This document shows, piece by piece, positions 56,123 to 64,000 of a DNA stretch of 64,000 bases. Origin of the DNA: Usnea hakonensis (taxonomy: Eukaryota > Ascomycota > Lecanoromycetes > Lecanorales > Parmeliaceae). The notes below the pieces were generated by a model. The model searched no databases. It saw nothing but the letters and a program-made list of their open reading frames with translations, and was not told the DNA's origin. The DNA is taken from NCBI GenBank assembly GCA_013423325.1, contig BLJB01000174.1, positions 85,837 through 149,836 on the forward strand. The letters are read 5' to 3'. The first letter of the stretch is position 1. Every line of letters begins with the position of its first letter. The position numbers and the translations under genes are program-made.

Positions 56123-56670
56123 TCACCAAGATCCAACAAATCGAAAAGTCAGCCCTTCGACCACTCCACTCTCCATCACGATAGCGTATCGCACCACCTC
56201 ATACATCTCCGTCTCATACAGCAGCGAAGCCTCTTCTCGCTCCCTTGTAGTGACCTTGTACGCTGAGCCATGTACATAATCTGTCACCCTCCGTCGATGA
56301 GGGCATTATAATTGTGCTGCCATTTCTTGACTATACCCCTTGAGATGGTGGCGGCTACGAAGATGGGGGTTTCGGCCTCGGATAGCGAGAGGAGGCGTGT
56401 GAGAATAGAACTATCCGCAAGTGTGCAGTAGAAGAAGTACCATACCGGGTACTCGTCTTGAAGGGGTGTGGGGGAAAGGGTTTTGTGGGAATAGGAGAGG
56501 CGGTGCTGCGGGAGGGTGGATTTTAGTCCTTGTGTTGGATGGATTGAGGTAAAAAAATACAACGCGTCGGATGTGCTCAGAGTCAGCAGCTTCGTAACGC
56601 GTGGCCAGTCTTTATGATGGATGTGACGGCGGAGCAGCTGGTTGTCCTGCATGAGTTTACCTTCAAGCAA
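56123..56670 (-). pseudogene. AIG2/gamma-glutamylcyclotransferase-like relic, frameshifted
   Basis: C-terminal part of a fungal AIG2-like (gamma-glutamylcyclotransferase fold) protein. The first frame, 56670 to about 56285, contains YPVWYFFYCTLAD, where the family has FYGTL, then LTRLLSL, PIFVAATISRGIVKKW and YNALIDGG, and stops at TGA. The next frame picks up at once with YVHGSAYKV, YETEMYEVVRY and ends FRFVGSW at 56123. The two are joined by a one-base loss in the GGAGGG run at 56287-56292. No ATG or N-terminal half precedes it. The conserved loop Gly is Cys. All three signs point to a dead, truncated copy next to transposon-rich DNA; a sequencing error could explain the frameshift alone. 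Confidence 0.72.
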
Positions 56671-57180
56671 CAGACTGGCTGGCGATGTATGGCTTATGCT
56701 CCTATCGGCGAGCGTGCTCGATGGAGTGACGATATAAGGAGAGGTGACACTTGGAGTATACTGCCAGCGTATACAACAGAAGGCTATCTACCATGCATTG
56801 GAAACGACTGATTTATACCTGTGTATGCTGTTTTCCCAATTGTGTACTGTCTTTTTACAACAGCAGATTATACCAGCAATGGCCGCAGGCTTCCGGTGCG
56901 AATGTAGGAGCCCCTGGGCTTTGGATTTGGAGACGACGTCAAATGTTCTCGAGGCATGATGTAGAGTACGTAAGCGACCTTAAATATCCGGATTACTCTA
57001 TACAAAAAGATTTTCAGCTTCAAAGCTCTCTTGCGGGAGCACTTGTGGTGGAAATGGAATGATTTGAATTGGAGGCTGCGACAGATCGCTAACAAAATTT
57101 GGTGGTTGCAAGCGGAATGTAATGCGTTTGCAGTTATACGTCGAAAGTATTTAGCCGCAATTTAAAATGGGTTCCGATAG
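56671..57180. other. Non-coding stretch before transposon-rich end
   Basis: About 0.5 kb with no supported frame. May hold the eroded N-terminal half of the AIG2-like relic, which I cannot read. Confidence 0.3.
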
Positions 57181-57397
57181 GTTAATACCCCTTTTTACTA
57201 TATTAATACCCCCTTTTACTATATTATTACCCCCCTATATTTCGGCTATATTCTAAATTCCTACCGAGGTACCTTTTACTTAGTATATCTATTATAGAAA
57301 TCTATATACCTTTCTAGGGAAGTATAGATTTAGGAGTATTATTGTTACGAATAAGTAGTGTATTAGTGGAGGGCCTCCACCTTAGCGGAGTCTACGC
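57181..57397. repeat. TA-rich, RIP-like relic DNA, left flank
   Basis: Composition changes sharply to TA-rich sequence with repeated TTTTACTATATTAATACCCC-like units at about 57185-57235. It is continuous in character with DNA beyond 58908, so the LTR element split one degenerate region. Confidence 0.7.
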
Positions 57398-57402
57398 CTC
57401 GG
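57398..57402. repeat. Target-site duplication, left copy
   Basis: CTCGG directly before the left LTR. The same five bases follow the right LTR. Confidence 0.9.
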
Positions 57403-57563
57403 TGTCACGGCATACCTGAGGCATGGTTCCCAATCGGGCCTAGCGTGGCTTGGCGCCTTGGCATTGCGCACACATCTCGCTTGCAGTGTAGACTCTTTCT
57501 TCGACATACACATTATTATATTATTATCCATACATATGACACCACTCATATCGATCCCTGACA
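57403..57563 (+). repeat. Left LTR, 161 bp
   Basis: Identical base for base to 58742-58902. Ends TGTCA/TGACA form a 5-bp inverted repeat. An ATT/TTA-rich stretch near its 3' third may serve transcription signals. Confidence 0.95.
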
Positions 57564-57565
57564 AA

Positions 57566-57583
57566 TGGTAGCGACACCTGGAC
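57566..57583 (+). other. Primer-binding site
   Basis: TGGTAGCG begins two bases after the LTR, the usual spacing. The first 7-8 bases match the complement of the initiator Met-tRNA 3' end, as in yeast Ty1. The match beyond that cannot be judged without the host tRNA. Confidence 0.65.
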
Positions 57584-57836
57584 GATAGTCCTTGCGCAGC
57601 TCTATTGAAGCCTCACCTAATTCCAGTGCCTACAACACCCAGAGGCCTCATACAACACTCGTCTACACGACTCCAGTATTCGTGCATCGCCCTCCTTGCC
57701 TTAGTCCAGCTCCTAATCGGACCCTAAACCAGCCTCAACACGATATTCGCCCTCCTTACCAGTACTCACATATCCCTGAGTCCCTGTCCGAGACCAAAGC
57801 GATCCTTTCAATAGGCCATTCGCTATTCCACTCGCC

Positions 57837-58397
57837 ATGGATCCACCTATCTTCGTGCCCATGCCTGGTTTCACTGCAGATCAGACAGTCTATATACGGT
57901 CCTATATTTGGTCCTTGAACAACACCATTTGGTCCTCGAACAACGCATCAATAGACTGGAGACCATCACTAACTGCGGCCTTTAATGAGTACTTTGGCCT
58001 ACCTCCACTGCAGCCATTACCACCACTACGAAATTTATGGCCTCAGCAATCCACTCCACCTGCTCCGCAAGAGGCTCAGAAAGAGGTGGAACAAGTGAAG
58101 AAAATGGCACTGCACCAGGCCACTGTGGAGGATGACACGGAGAGCACGGCGGAGAGTACCACGAAGCACGGTAACAGCATGCTTGGCAACAAGAGCACAC
58201 TCTCCTCATTCTCACGCCTGTGCACTGTACCTACTTCCGGAGACCAAGCTGCACGCCTCACCAATGCTCCTCTTTTCGATTGCCAGCAGGCCACCTTTTT
58301 CGTCCTTCTCGCCACCTCCTTTTTCGGCTCTTTCCTGGCCTCCCAACTCGGCTACATTCGGTGCATGGCAAGCATGGAAGCCTCAGGCGAAGGATGA
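57837..58397 (+). CDS. Internal ORF of the LTR element, gag-like position
   Basis: 186 codons from MDPPIFVPMPGF, ending EASGEG. Pro- and Ser-rich. No zinc knuckle, protease or polymerase motif is seen. Its place just after the primer site is where gag lies in LTR elements, so a degenerate or non-canonical gag remnant is possible. It could equally be a chance frame. Confidence 0.3.
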   Translation: MDPPIFVPMPGFTADQTVYIRSYIWSLNNTIWSSNNASIDWRPSLTAAFNEYFGLPPLQPLPPLRNLWPQQSTPPAPQEAQKEVEQVKKMALHQATVEDDTESTAESTTKHGNSMLGNKSTLSSFSRLCTVPTSGDQAARLTNAPLFDCQQATFFVLLATSFFGSFLASQLGYIRCMASMEASGEG

Positions 58398-58741
58398 ATG
58401 ATGCACTGCAGGAGGAAGGCAATGAGAATGGTCAGGCATTGCTGGAAGCACTGTTATTGGCCAGGGAATTCAGCCCTACCAAATCAGTTTCGATTCGGTA
58501 AATCCTCGGACAATTCGCCATTCGGCTTGCTTTCATGGATTTGGATCACATGGATTCGTGATCTGCATGCGGAGAAAGCCGCACCAAAAGTACCTGTTTT
58601 CAGCGATTTTCTCACTTTCAGGTCGACACCATGGTCACCCAGCATTAATAAGGCACAGCACTACTAACACCTCGCTGTCGCACCCTCGCTGTCACCATTG
58701 GCCATGAGGACATGGCCTTTTTTCTTTTTTTGTGGGCATGT

Positions 58742-58902
58742 TGTCACGGCATACCTGAGGCATGGTTCCCAATCGGGCCTAGCGTGGCTTGGCGCCTTGG
58801 CATTGCGCACACATCTCGCTTGCAGTGTAGACTCTTTCTTCGACATACACATTATTATATTATTATCCATACATATGACACCACTCATATCGATCCCTGA
58901 CA
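58742..58902 (+). repeat. Right LTR, 161 bp
   Basis: Second identical LTR copy. Zero differences imply insertion too recent for mutation to separate the pair. Confidence 0.95.
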
Positions 58903-58907
58903 CTCGG
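58903..58907. repeat. Target-site duplication, right copy
   Basis: CTCGG directly after the right LTR, matching 57398-57402. Confidence 0.9.
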
Positions 58908-59036
58908 AAAGGGTTGGGTTGACCCATGTGGGTCTTAGGGGGGTTGGGTACCCGTTTAGGTCTATGGGTCGGGTTAAAGATAATTTACGTAGGTCGGGTA
59001 ATAGGTCCGGGTCTAAAAAAATCGGGTAGGTATCTA
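58908..59036. repeat. Degenerate GGGT-rich direct repeats
   Basis: At least eight GGGT/GGGTC/GGGTT words in about 125 bp. Similar words recur at 59407-59437 (AAATCGGGTAG, CGGGTCTAGG). Such arrays occur near the ends of fungal hAT elements, but no terminal inverted repeat or transposase was found. Confidence 0.4.
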
Positions 59037-59149
59037 CTACTTTTTGCAAAACCATTGGCGGGAGCGATAAACTAGTAGCCGGCCCCGCGTTTTTTTGCCT
59101 GGACCACCGCCAAATATAAGTAGGAGGCTAGTAGCGTCGCTATCGCTAT

Positions 59150-59400
59150 AGAAAAGTTATATAGTACTCTATTTAATACTCTATATAATACTCTATTTAA
59201 TACTCTATATAGTATTTTAAATAGTAGTACTCTATTCTATACTTTATATAGTAGTCTATATAGTACTTTAAGTAGTACTCTATTCTATACCTATATAGTA
59301 CTCTATTATACTCCGTTCTATACTCTATATAGTATTATAAGTAGTACTCTATTTAATACTCTATTTAATATAGTACTATAAGTAGTAGTTATAATAGTAG
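59150..59400. repeat. TA-rich TACTCTATTTAATACTCTATATA tandem-like array
   Basis: Irregular repetition of ACTCTAT(A/T)TA words with near absence of C outside CT. This is the pattern expected of strong C-to-T mutation on both strands of an old repeat. Confidence 0.7.
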
Positions 59401-60218
59401 CCTACTAAAAATCGGGTAGTACTTCGGGTCTAGGGCCTCTTAAAAAAATTTAGTACTCTATACTCTAACTATACTCCCTATATATAGCGATATATAGACG
59501 ACTAAACTATATTAGAAATATATTATTAATCGACTTACTAATAGATCTTAGTACGGTAGTAGTATAGGTATGTCAAGGACTAGACATAGATCGATGGATT
59601 ATTGTATACTAGGGACTAGGCTAGATACACAAGACGAAAGACGAGGAGAGAAATAGAATAGAGGGTAGTAGGGTCTATATAGATGAGCAACCTAATACGT
59701 AACTAGCAAGTAACCTTTTTGCAGACAAAGGTCCTAGCAGGCATATACCTATGTAGGGCTTCTAGGGCCATGGCGTAGGGGTTCTAATATACGGGACGCG
59801 TATCGCATATACGCATATTTAACGTTATTGGTATCCGAGCGTTGGTGGAGTGACGAGGTCGGTTCCTACTAGAGGGAGTCAGGTCTAGTACTATAATAGT
59901 AGCTCCCCCTCTCGAAGGCGGAGCTCCTGCGAGTAGAGGTACGAAGGGCGGAGACGGGACGAGGGAGGAGGCGAGGCGAGGTAAAGCAACTAAATACTAC
60001 GGGTTATTATATTAGTATCGAGGTATAGTATAAGGGGTGATATAGGGTCTAGGACGGGCGGGATTAGTAGCGTGAAAGTCGACTATTACGTCTTGGCTAT
60101 CCTCGAGGAGGTTAAAGGGTTCCTACGTAGGGTTATAACCTTCCTAGTCCACGTAATATTTGAGAAGAGCGGGGGTGTACCGGCGATCAAGCTTAGAGTT
60201 TAGGATATCGTTTATATA

Positions 60219-60422
60219 TTAAGAACGTTCGCTATTCTCGGTAACTACGGGTTTACGAGGGGCCTGAATTTGGCCGGGTAAGGGGTCGGTAGCTATATAG
60301 CTCAGGAGGTTAATATGGAAGATGGGATATACCTGTATAGACTCGGAGAGCTCTAGCTCTATAATAAGAGGGTTGCGAAATACGCGCTTAACTCGAAAGG
60401 GGCCTATATGGCGGTCGTCCAA
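60219..60422 (-). pseudogene. Gypsy integrase C-terminal domain remnant
   Basis: 67 open codons with GPFRVKRV, LIIELELSESIQVYPIFHINLL and DPLPGQ, the pattern of the SH3-like domain that follows the integrase core in fungal Gypsy elements. Confidence 0.75.
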
Positions 60423-62537
60423 TTTGATAGAAGGACGGGCGGTGTTGAGGTTCTTAGTATTAAGCCAGACTTAGTTATCGACGGAGTAGCGAGGGCTGGG
60501 GTAACGGTAAGCATTAACGTTGGCCTTATAAATAGCCTAAGCGATTAGTATTTCGTTACGGAGGTGCTCGGTGAGTTCTTCTATCTTCTTGATAAAGTTC
60601 TCGATATCTAGAAGCTTAGTACGAGACTGGGCGGTAAGATCGGTAGGTAGGGGCTCCGGGGGTTTAAAGCCGAGACGAGGGTTCTAACCAGAGTTGGCGA
60701 GGAACGGCGAGGCTAAGGTGGTTGCGGATGGGGCATTATTTGTAGAAAACTCTGCGCTAGGTATCCACTTAGCCTAGTCGTCCTATATATAATTGTAGAA
60801 GGCTCGGAGGTAGTATTCTATAATAGTATTGAAGCGTTCTATTTAGCTATCGGTCTCGGGGTAGTAGGCGGTAGAAAGTTTGGTATCGATTCTAAGTATC
60901 CTATATAGGTGCTTAAAGATGTCGGAGGTAAACTGGGTACCGCGATCGGACGTAAAGAACTCGGGTATACTATAGTGTTTCTAAATATAAGCGTAGAGAG
61001 CTTGAGCGGCCTCTTTAGGCTCTATAGTGATAGTAGGGACTATATATCTTATCTTAGTAAGACGGTTAACGAAGATAAGAATATATCGATAGATAATTCC
61101 TATATAGGTACTTGGAGGTAGGGGACCTACGTAGTCTATAGAGACGTTACGCTAACGGCGTTATAGTACCGGTAAGGGTCTTAACTAGCCTTGAACTCTT
61201 TAACGCGAGGGCTTAGCTCGAGTATATATATAGTAATTACGGACGAAGCGTTGAACGTATTTATAAACGTTAGGCTACTAATAGGCTCGACTAACGAGTT
61301 TGTATAATTTCGCTTGTCCTAGATATCTACTAGCTACACTATTATAAGCGAGTTGGATGATTCGTAGGCGAAGGCTATTAGAGTTAGGTATATACTTCCT
61401 ATCGCGGAAGTATAGAGCGTTATTACGTTCCTCGTATTCGGTAAGGGGGATTTTACTATAGTAACGATTACTATTGCGAAGGGCTTCTAGGATCTATAGT
61501 CCAAATATATCTTTGGCTTGAGCTCGGTCCTATAACGTCTAGGTAGGCACATCGGCTGGGTCGTTATTAGGTATAGGGGTATCTTAGTCTAACTGAGGTT
61601 CCGAATCGTCTATTTCGACGTCAGGTTCTTCGGTATCTAGGTCTATAGGGGCCAGGGTTACTGGAGGCGAAGGCTGGAGCGGAGACAGGTGTAACTAGAT
61701 AGGGTCTAGGCTGACCGTTCTATATTGAAGGTCGAGAACTCTGGGGTCTAAAATATGGTTTTTTAGCACGGTCTAATACTAATATAGGTATCTAGGGTCC
61801 TAAGTATCCCCCTCCTTAGGGAGGTCTTCTGAGCGACGCGTTAATGCGTCAGGTTTACTATCGGCTTTGCTAGGTCGGTAAGTTATCTGGTAGTTAAAGC
61901 GAGACAAGAACTCGCTCTAATATACTTAGCGGTGACTAAATATCTTGGTTAATATAAAGTATTTAAGGTTCTTATGATTAGTAATAACTTTAACCGGGGA
62001 TGGAGAGCCCTCGAGCTTAGGACGCTATTCTTTAAAGGCTCGAACGATGGCTATAAGTTCCTTGTTATAGATCTCGTAATTGTATTCTGTAGGGCTATGT
62101 TTCTTGGAGAAATAGGCGATAGGGTATAGTTTACTATTATCGCTATACTGGGATAAGATTCCTCTAGAAATATAGTTAGAAGTATCGGTTTCTACTACGA
62201 TCTTGAGGTCTAGGTTGTAATGATGTAGGACTATATCGGAGGTGAACGCCTTTTTGAGAACTTTAAAGGCTATTTAGTATTCGGCGGTCTAGACGAACTT
62301 GACGTCTTTTCGCGTGAGATTGGTTAAGGGGGCGGCGAGCTTGCTATAGCTATAGATAAATCTTCTATAGAAGTTTACGAATCCTAGGAAGCTTTGAATA
62401 TCTTTAACATTAACGAGGCTAGGCTAATTAATAATAGTATCGACTTTAGTAGGGTCCATCTTGACTCCCTCGGTAGTAATAATTAGGCCGAGGTAGGGGA
62501 CTTAGGTGATATGAAAGGCATATTTCGTAATGTCTGC

Positions 62538-62873
62538 TTATAGACCGGCTTGGGCTAATTTACGTAGGACGCGGTTGATATAAATCTTATACTCGATCTC
62601 GTTATCGCTATAGATTAGAATATTATCGAGGTACGCGGTATAGAAGTTATTAAGGTATTCGCGGAGAGTGTTATTAATATAGTTCTGGAACGTGGCGGGC
62701 CCGTTATATAGCCCAAATGGTATAACTAGGTACTCGAACAGTCCGAAGCGAGTACGGAACGCGGTAAGGGACTCGTCTCCCTCCTGGATACGGATCCTAT
62801 TAAAAGCGGTAATAATATCGAGCTTGGTAAAGATCTTGGCTCGGCTAAGGCGGTTTAGGGTCTCGGAGATCAA
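62538..62873 (-). pseudogene. Gypsy reverse transcriptase fragment with mutated active site
   Basis: 111 open codons: FTKLDIITAFNRIRI, RFGLFEYLVIPFGL and FQNYINN are reverse-transcriptase motifs. The catalytic YxDD reads YLDN, so the second Asp is lost. Several further conserved residues (for example Gly-Tyr and Gly to Arg/Asn-type changes) are altered. Non-functional. Confidence 0.88.
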
Positions 62874-63710
62874 GGGTAGAGGGTATCGATTCTTGACGGT
62901 GACGGTATTAAGGCCTCTGTAGTCTACGTAAAAACGTAGACCCCTACTAGGCTTTTTGATAAAGAGAACGGGAGCCGCGGCCTCGGAGCGACTGGCTCGG
63001 ATGAACCCTTTATTCAGGTTCTCGTCTAGGTAGCGGCGGAGTTCGAGAGCCTTATTGTGGCTTATACTATATAGGGTAGAACTAGGGGGTTAGATACCTT
63101 CTTTAAGGTGGATAGCATGATCGTGGGGTCTATATTGGGGTAGGATATCGGCCTCTTATTTTGAGAAGACGTGTAGGTACTTATAATATTGAGCGGGTAG
63201 AAGGATGGCGGGATCGACGTTTTTACTTTATTAATATGCTTCAAGGTTTTCTGGGGAATCGGTGGCGGCCAAATAAAGTTCTTTTCCTATTTGATATAGA
63301 GTAAGGCGGTAATCTTGATTATAGCTACGAGGCTAGGTCCCTATATATAGGTACGGGTTCTCGGGAATATAGCGGAGACTAGGAGGCGAATTCGAAATGG
63401 GTGTTTACTTCGGCGAAGAGTAACCGAGGAAGGAATCTATCTAGGTTAAGGTAAGGCTGAAGAGTTCGGAGTCTTTAAGACGTATAGTATAGTTAAAGCC
63501 GCGCGCTCCTAGCTCGACGATATCGAGGTAAATAGGAGGGCGCTAAGCCTGACGAGCTCGCCTCTTAGAGGACGAACGCCGAGACGAGGGGTATCGATAC
63601 TTGAGCTTAGGGTAATATCCCTTCTAGATTGCTTAGGCGATTCGGCTAGGGGTATCTTCTTCTTCGATAGCGGGAGAAGAACTTAGGCGAGGACTAAGGT
63701 GTTCTATAAG

Positions 63711-63898
63711 TTTCTTTTGAACAATAGGGCTAGGAATTACGGGTTCTTCCCGAACGGGTAATATACGAGGGTGTTCCTTCTAAACGACTGGACTGGGTTC
63801 TGTGAGTTCCTTTTAAACAATAGGGCTAGGAATTGCGGGTTCTTCCCGAACGAGCAATATACGAGGGTGTTCCTTCTAAACGACTAGGCTGGGGGTTT
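63711..63898 (-). repeat. Two 96-bp direct repeats in the Gypsy relic
   Basis: 63711-63806 and 63807-63898 (the second copy slightly short) differ at several positions. 96 bp is 32 codons; on the minus strand each unit reads KEHPRI, REEP and IPSPIV around a TAG, so the ancestral protein had a tandem Pro/Glu-rich repeat. Confidence 0.8.
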
Positions 63899-63937
63899 CC
63901 TAAGGGGCGGACGAGATACTAATATCTAGACTGAAAG

Positions 63938-64000
63938 TGTCATGGAACATGGGTGAAGGCACCAAACCACATGACCAAAAGAGCTCCGAGCCCCCACCGA
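63938..64000. other. Abrupt return to normal composition, possible element edge
   Basis: From TGTCATGGAACATGG onward the TA-rich character stops and sequence is GC-normal to the window end. The TGTCA start resembles an LTR edge. Only 63 bases are visible, so identity is open. Confidence 0.3.

Larger units (their letters stand above)
57403..58902 (+). mobile_element. Intact 1,500-bp non-autonomous LTR element
   Basis: Two identical 161-bp LTRs (TGTCA...TGACA) bound 1,178 bp of internal DNA, with a perfect 5-bp target duplication CTCGG. A primer site starting TGGTAGCG lies two bases after the left LTR and fits the 3' end of fungal initiator Met-tRNA (...GCTACCA), which sets the orientation as plus. 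No protease, reverse transcriptase or integrase is present, so it must be mobilised in trans (TRIM- or LARD-like). A typical purine tract before the right LTR is not evident; a T-rich run and GTGGGCATGT lie there instead. Unlike its surroundings it shows no TA enrichment. Confidence 0.92.
60190..63937 (-). mobile_element. RIP-degraded Ty3/Gypsy retrotransposon, pol on minus strand
   Basis: Reading the minus strand from right to left gives the Gypsy pol order. A gag/protease-side region holds 96-bp repeats (63.9-63.1 kb), then come reverse transcriptase (about 62.95-62.5), RNase H (about 62.45-61.9), integrase core (about 61.25-60.6, with SDRGTQFTSD readable) and a C-terminal SH3/chromo-like segment (60.42-60.22). 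Each segment is broken by TAG/TAA codons and frame losses; many fit CAG to TAG or GAT to AAT changes. LTRs are not identifiable. It is inactive. Boundaries are approximate. Confidence 0.85.

Noticed and set aside
58664..58927. Frame spanning the right LTR on the minus strand
   Set aside because: An identical frame occurs in the left LTR; it is LTR sequence and not a gene.
59150..59480. Centromeric satellite
   Set aside because: The TA-rich array is short, irregular and embedded in Gypsy remnants, which RIP explains more simply.

Overview
The window is nuclear DNA of a filamentous ascomycete (Pezizomycotina). The protein content (a DUF3176 membrane protein, a Clg1-like cyclin, an external NDE-type NADH dehydrogenase, a Rax1-like RGS protein) fits Dothideomycetes best, but that rank is inference. 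Supporting signs are short introns, mostly 47-150 nt, with CTAAC/CTGAC-like branch sites, the standard code, a TTAGGG-type telomere-like motif, and a right end eroded by C-to-T changes that look like repeat-induced point mutation (RIP). Gene models below were spliced by hand so that reading frame and family motifs join exactly. No RNA evidence was available.

Layout. 0.2-9.3 kb: mitofusin FZO1 (-), ESCRT-III subunit VPS2/DID4 (+), a DUF676-type lipase-like hydrolase (-) and a Pho85-type cyclin like Clg1 (-). 9.3-15.2 kb: a gene-poor stretch. 15.2-16.2 kb: a poorly resolved hypothetical gene (-). 17.0-21.0 kb: heme enzyme HEM3 (+) and alternative NADH dehydrogenase NDE1 (-). 21.5-32.9 kb: an arrestin-like trafficking adaptor (-), the four-BRCT replication/checkpoint protein Dpb11/Rad4 (+), a PLAC8 protein (-) and a Rax1-like RGS membrane protein (-). 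34.6-35.6 kb: an acidic mitochondrial protein (-).

36-51 kb: three regulators of cullin-RING ubiquitin ligases lie in a row: CAND1 (substrate-receptor exchange), SAF1 (F-box/RCC1 SCF subunit) and DCN1 (NEDD8 ligase co-factor), with a PP2C phosphatase between the first two. DCN1 is the most unusual locus. Its UBA exons and its PONY-domain exons are split by a 3.5-kb intron that holds a same-strand open frame of about 1,120 codons. That frame runs into DCN1 exon 3 in the DCN1 frame, so the locus may encode both a 277-residue DCN1 and a giant DCN1-like fusion.

52-57 kb: an HD-domain phosphohydrolase (-), a DUF3176 membrane protein with two in-frame TAG codons (+) and a frameshifted relic of an AIG2/gamma-glutamylcyclotransferase-like gene (-). 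57.2-64 kb: TA-rich, RIP-like DNA holding a dead Ty3/Gypsy element (-). Inserted in this is an undamaged 1,500-bp LTR element with two identical 161-bp LTRs, a 5-bp target duplication and an initiator-Met-tRNA-like primer site. It looks recent and non-autonomous.

No tRNA, rRNA, CRISPR array or secondary-metabolite cluster was seen.
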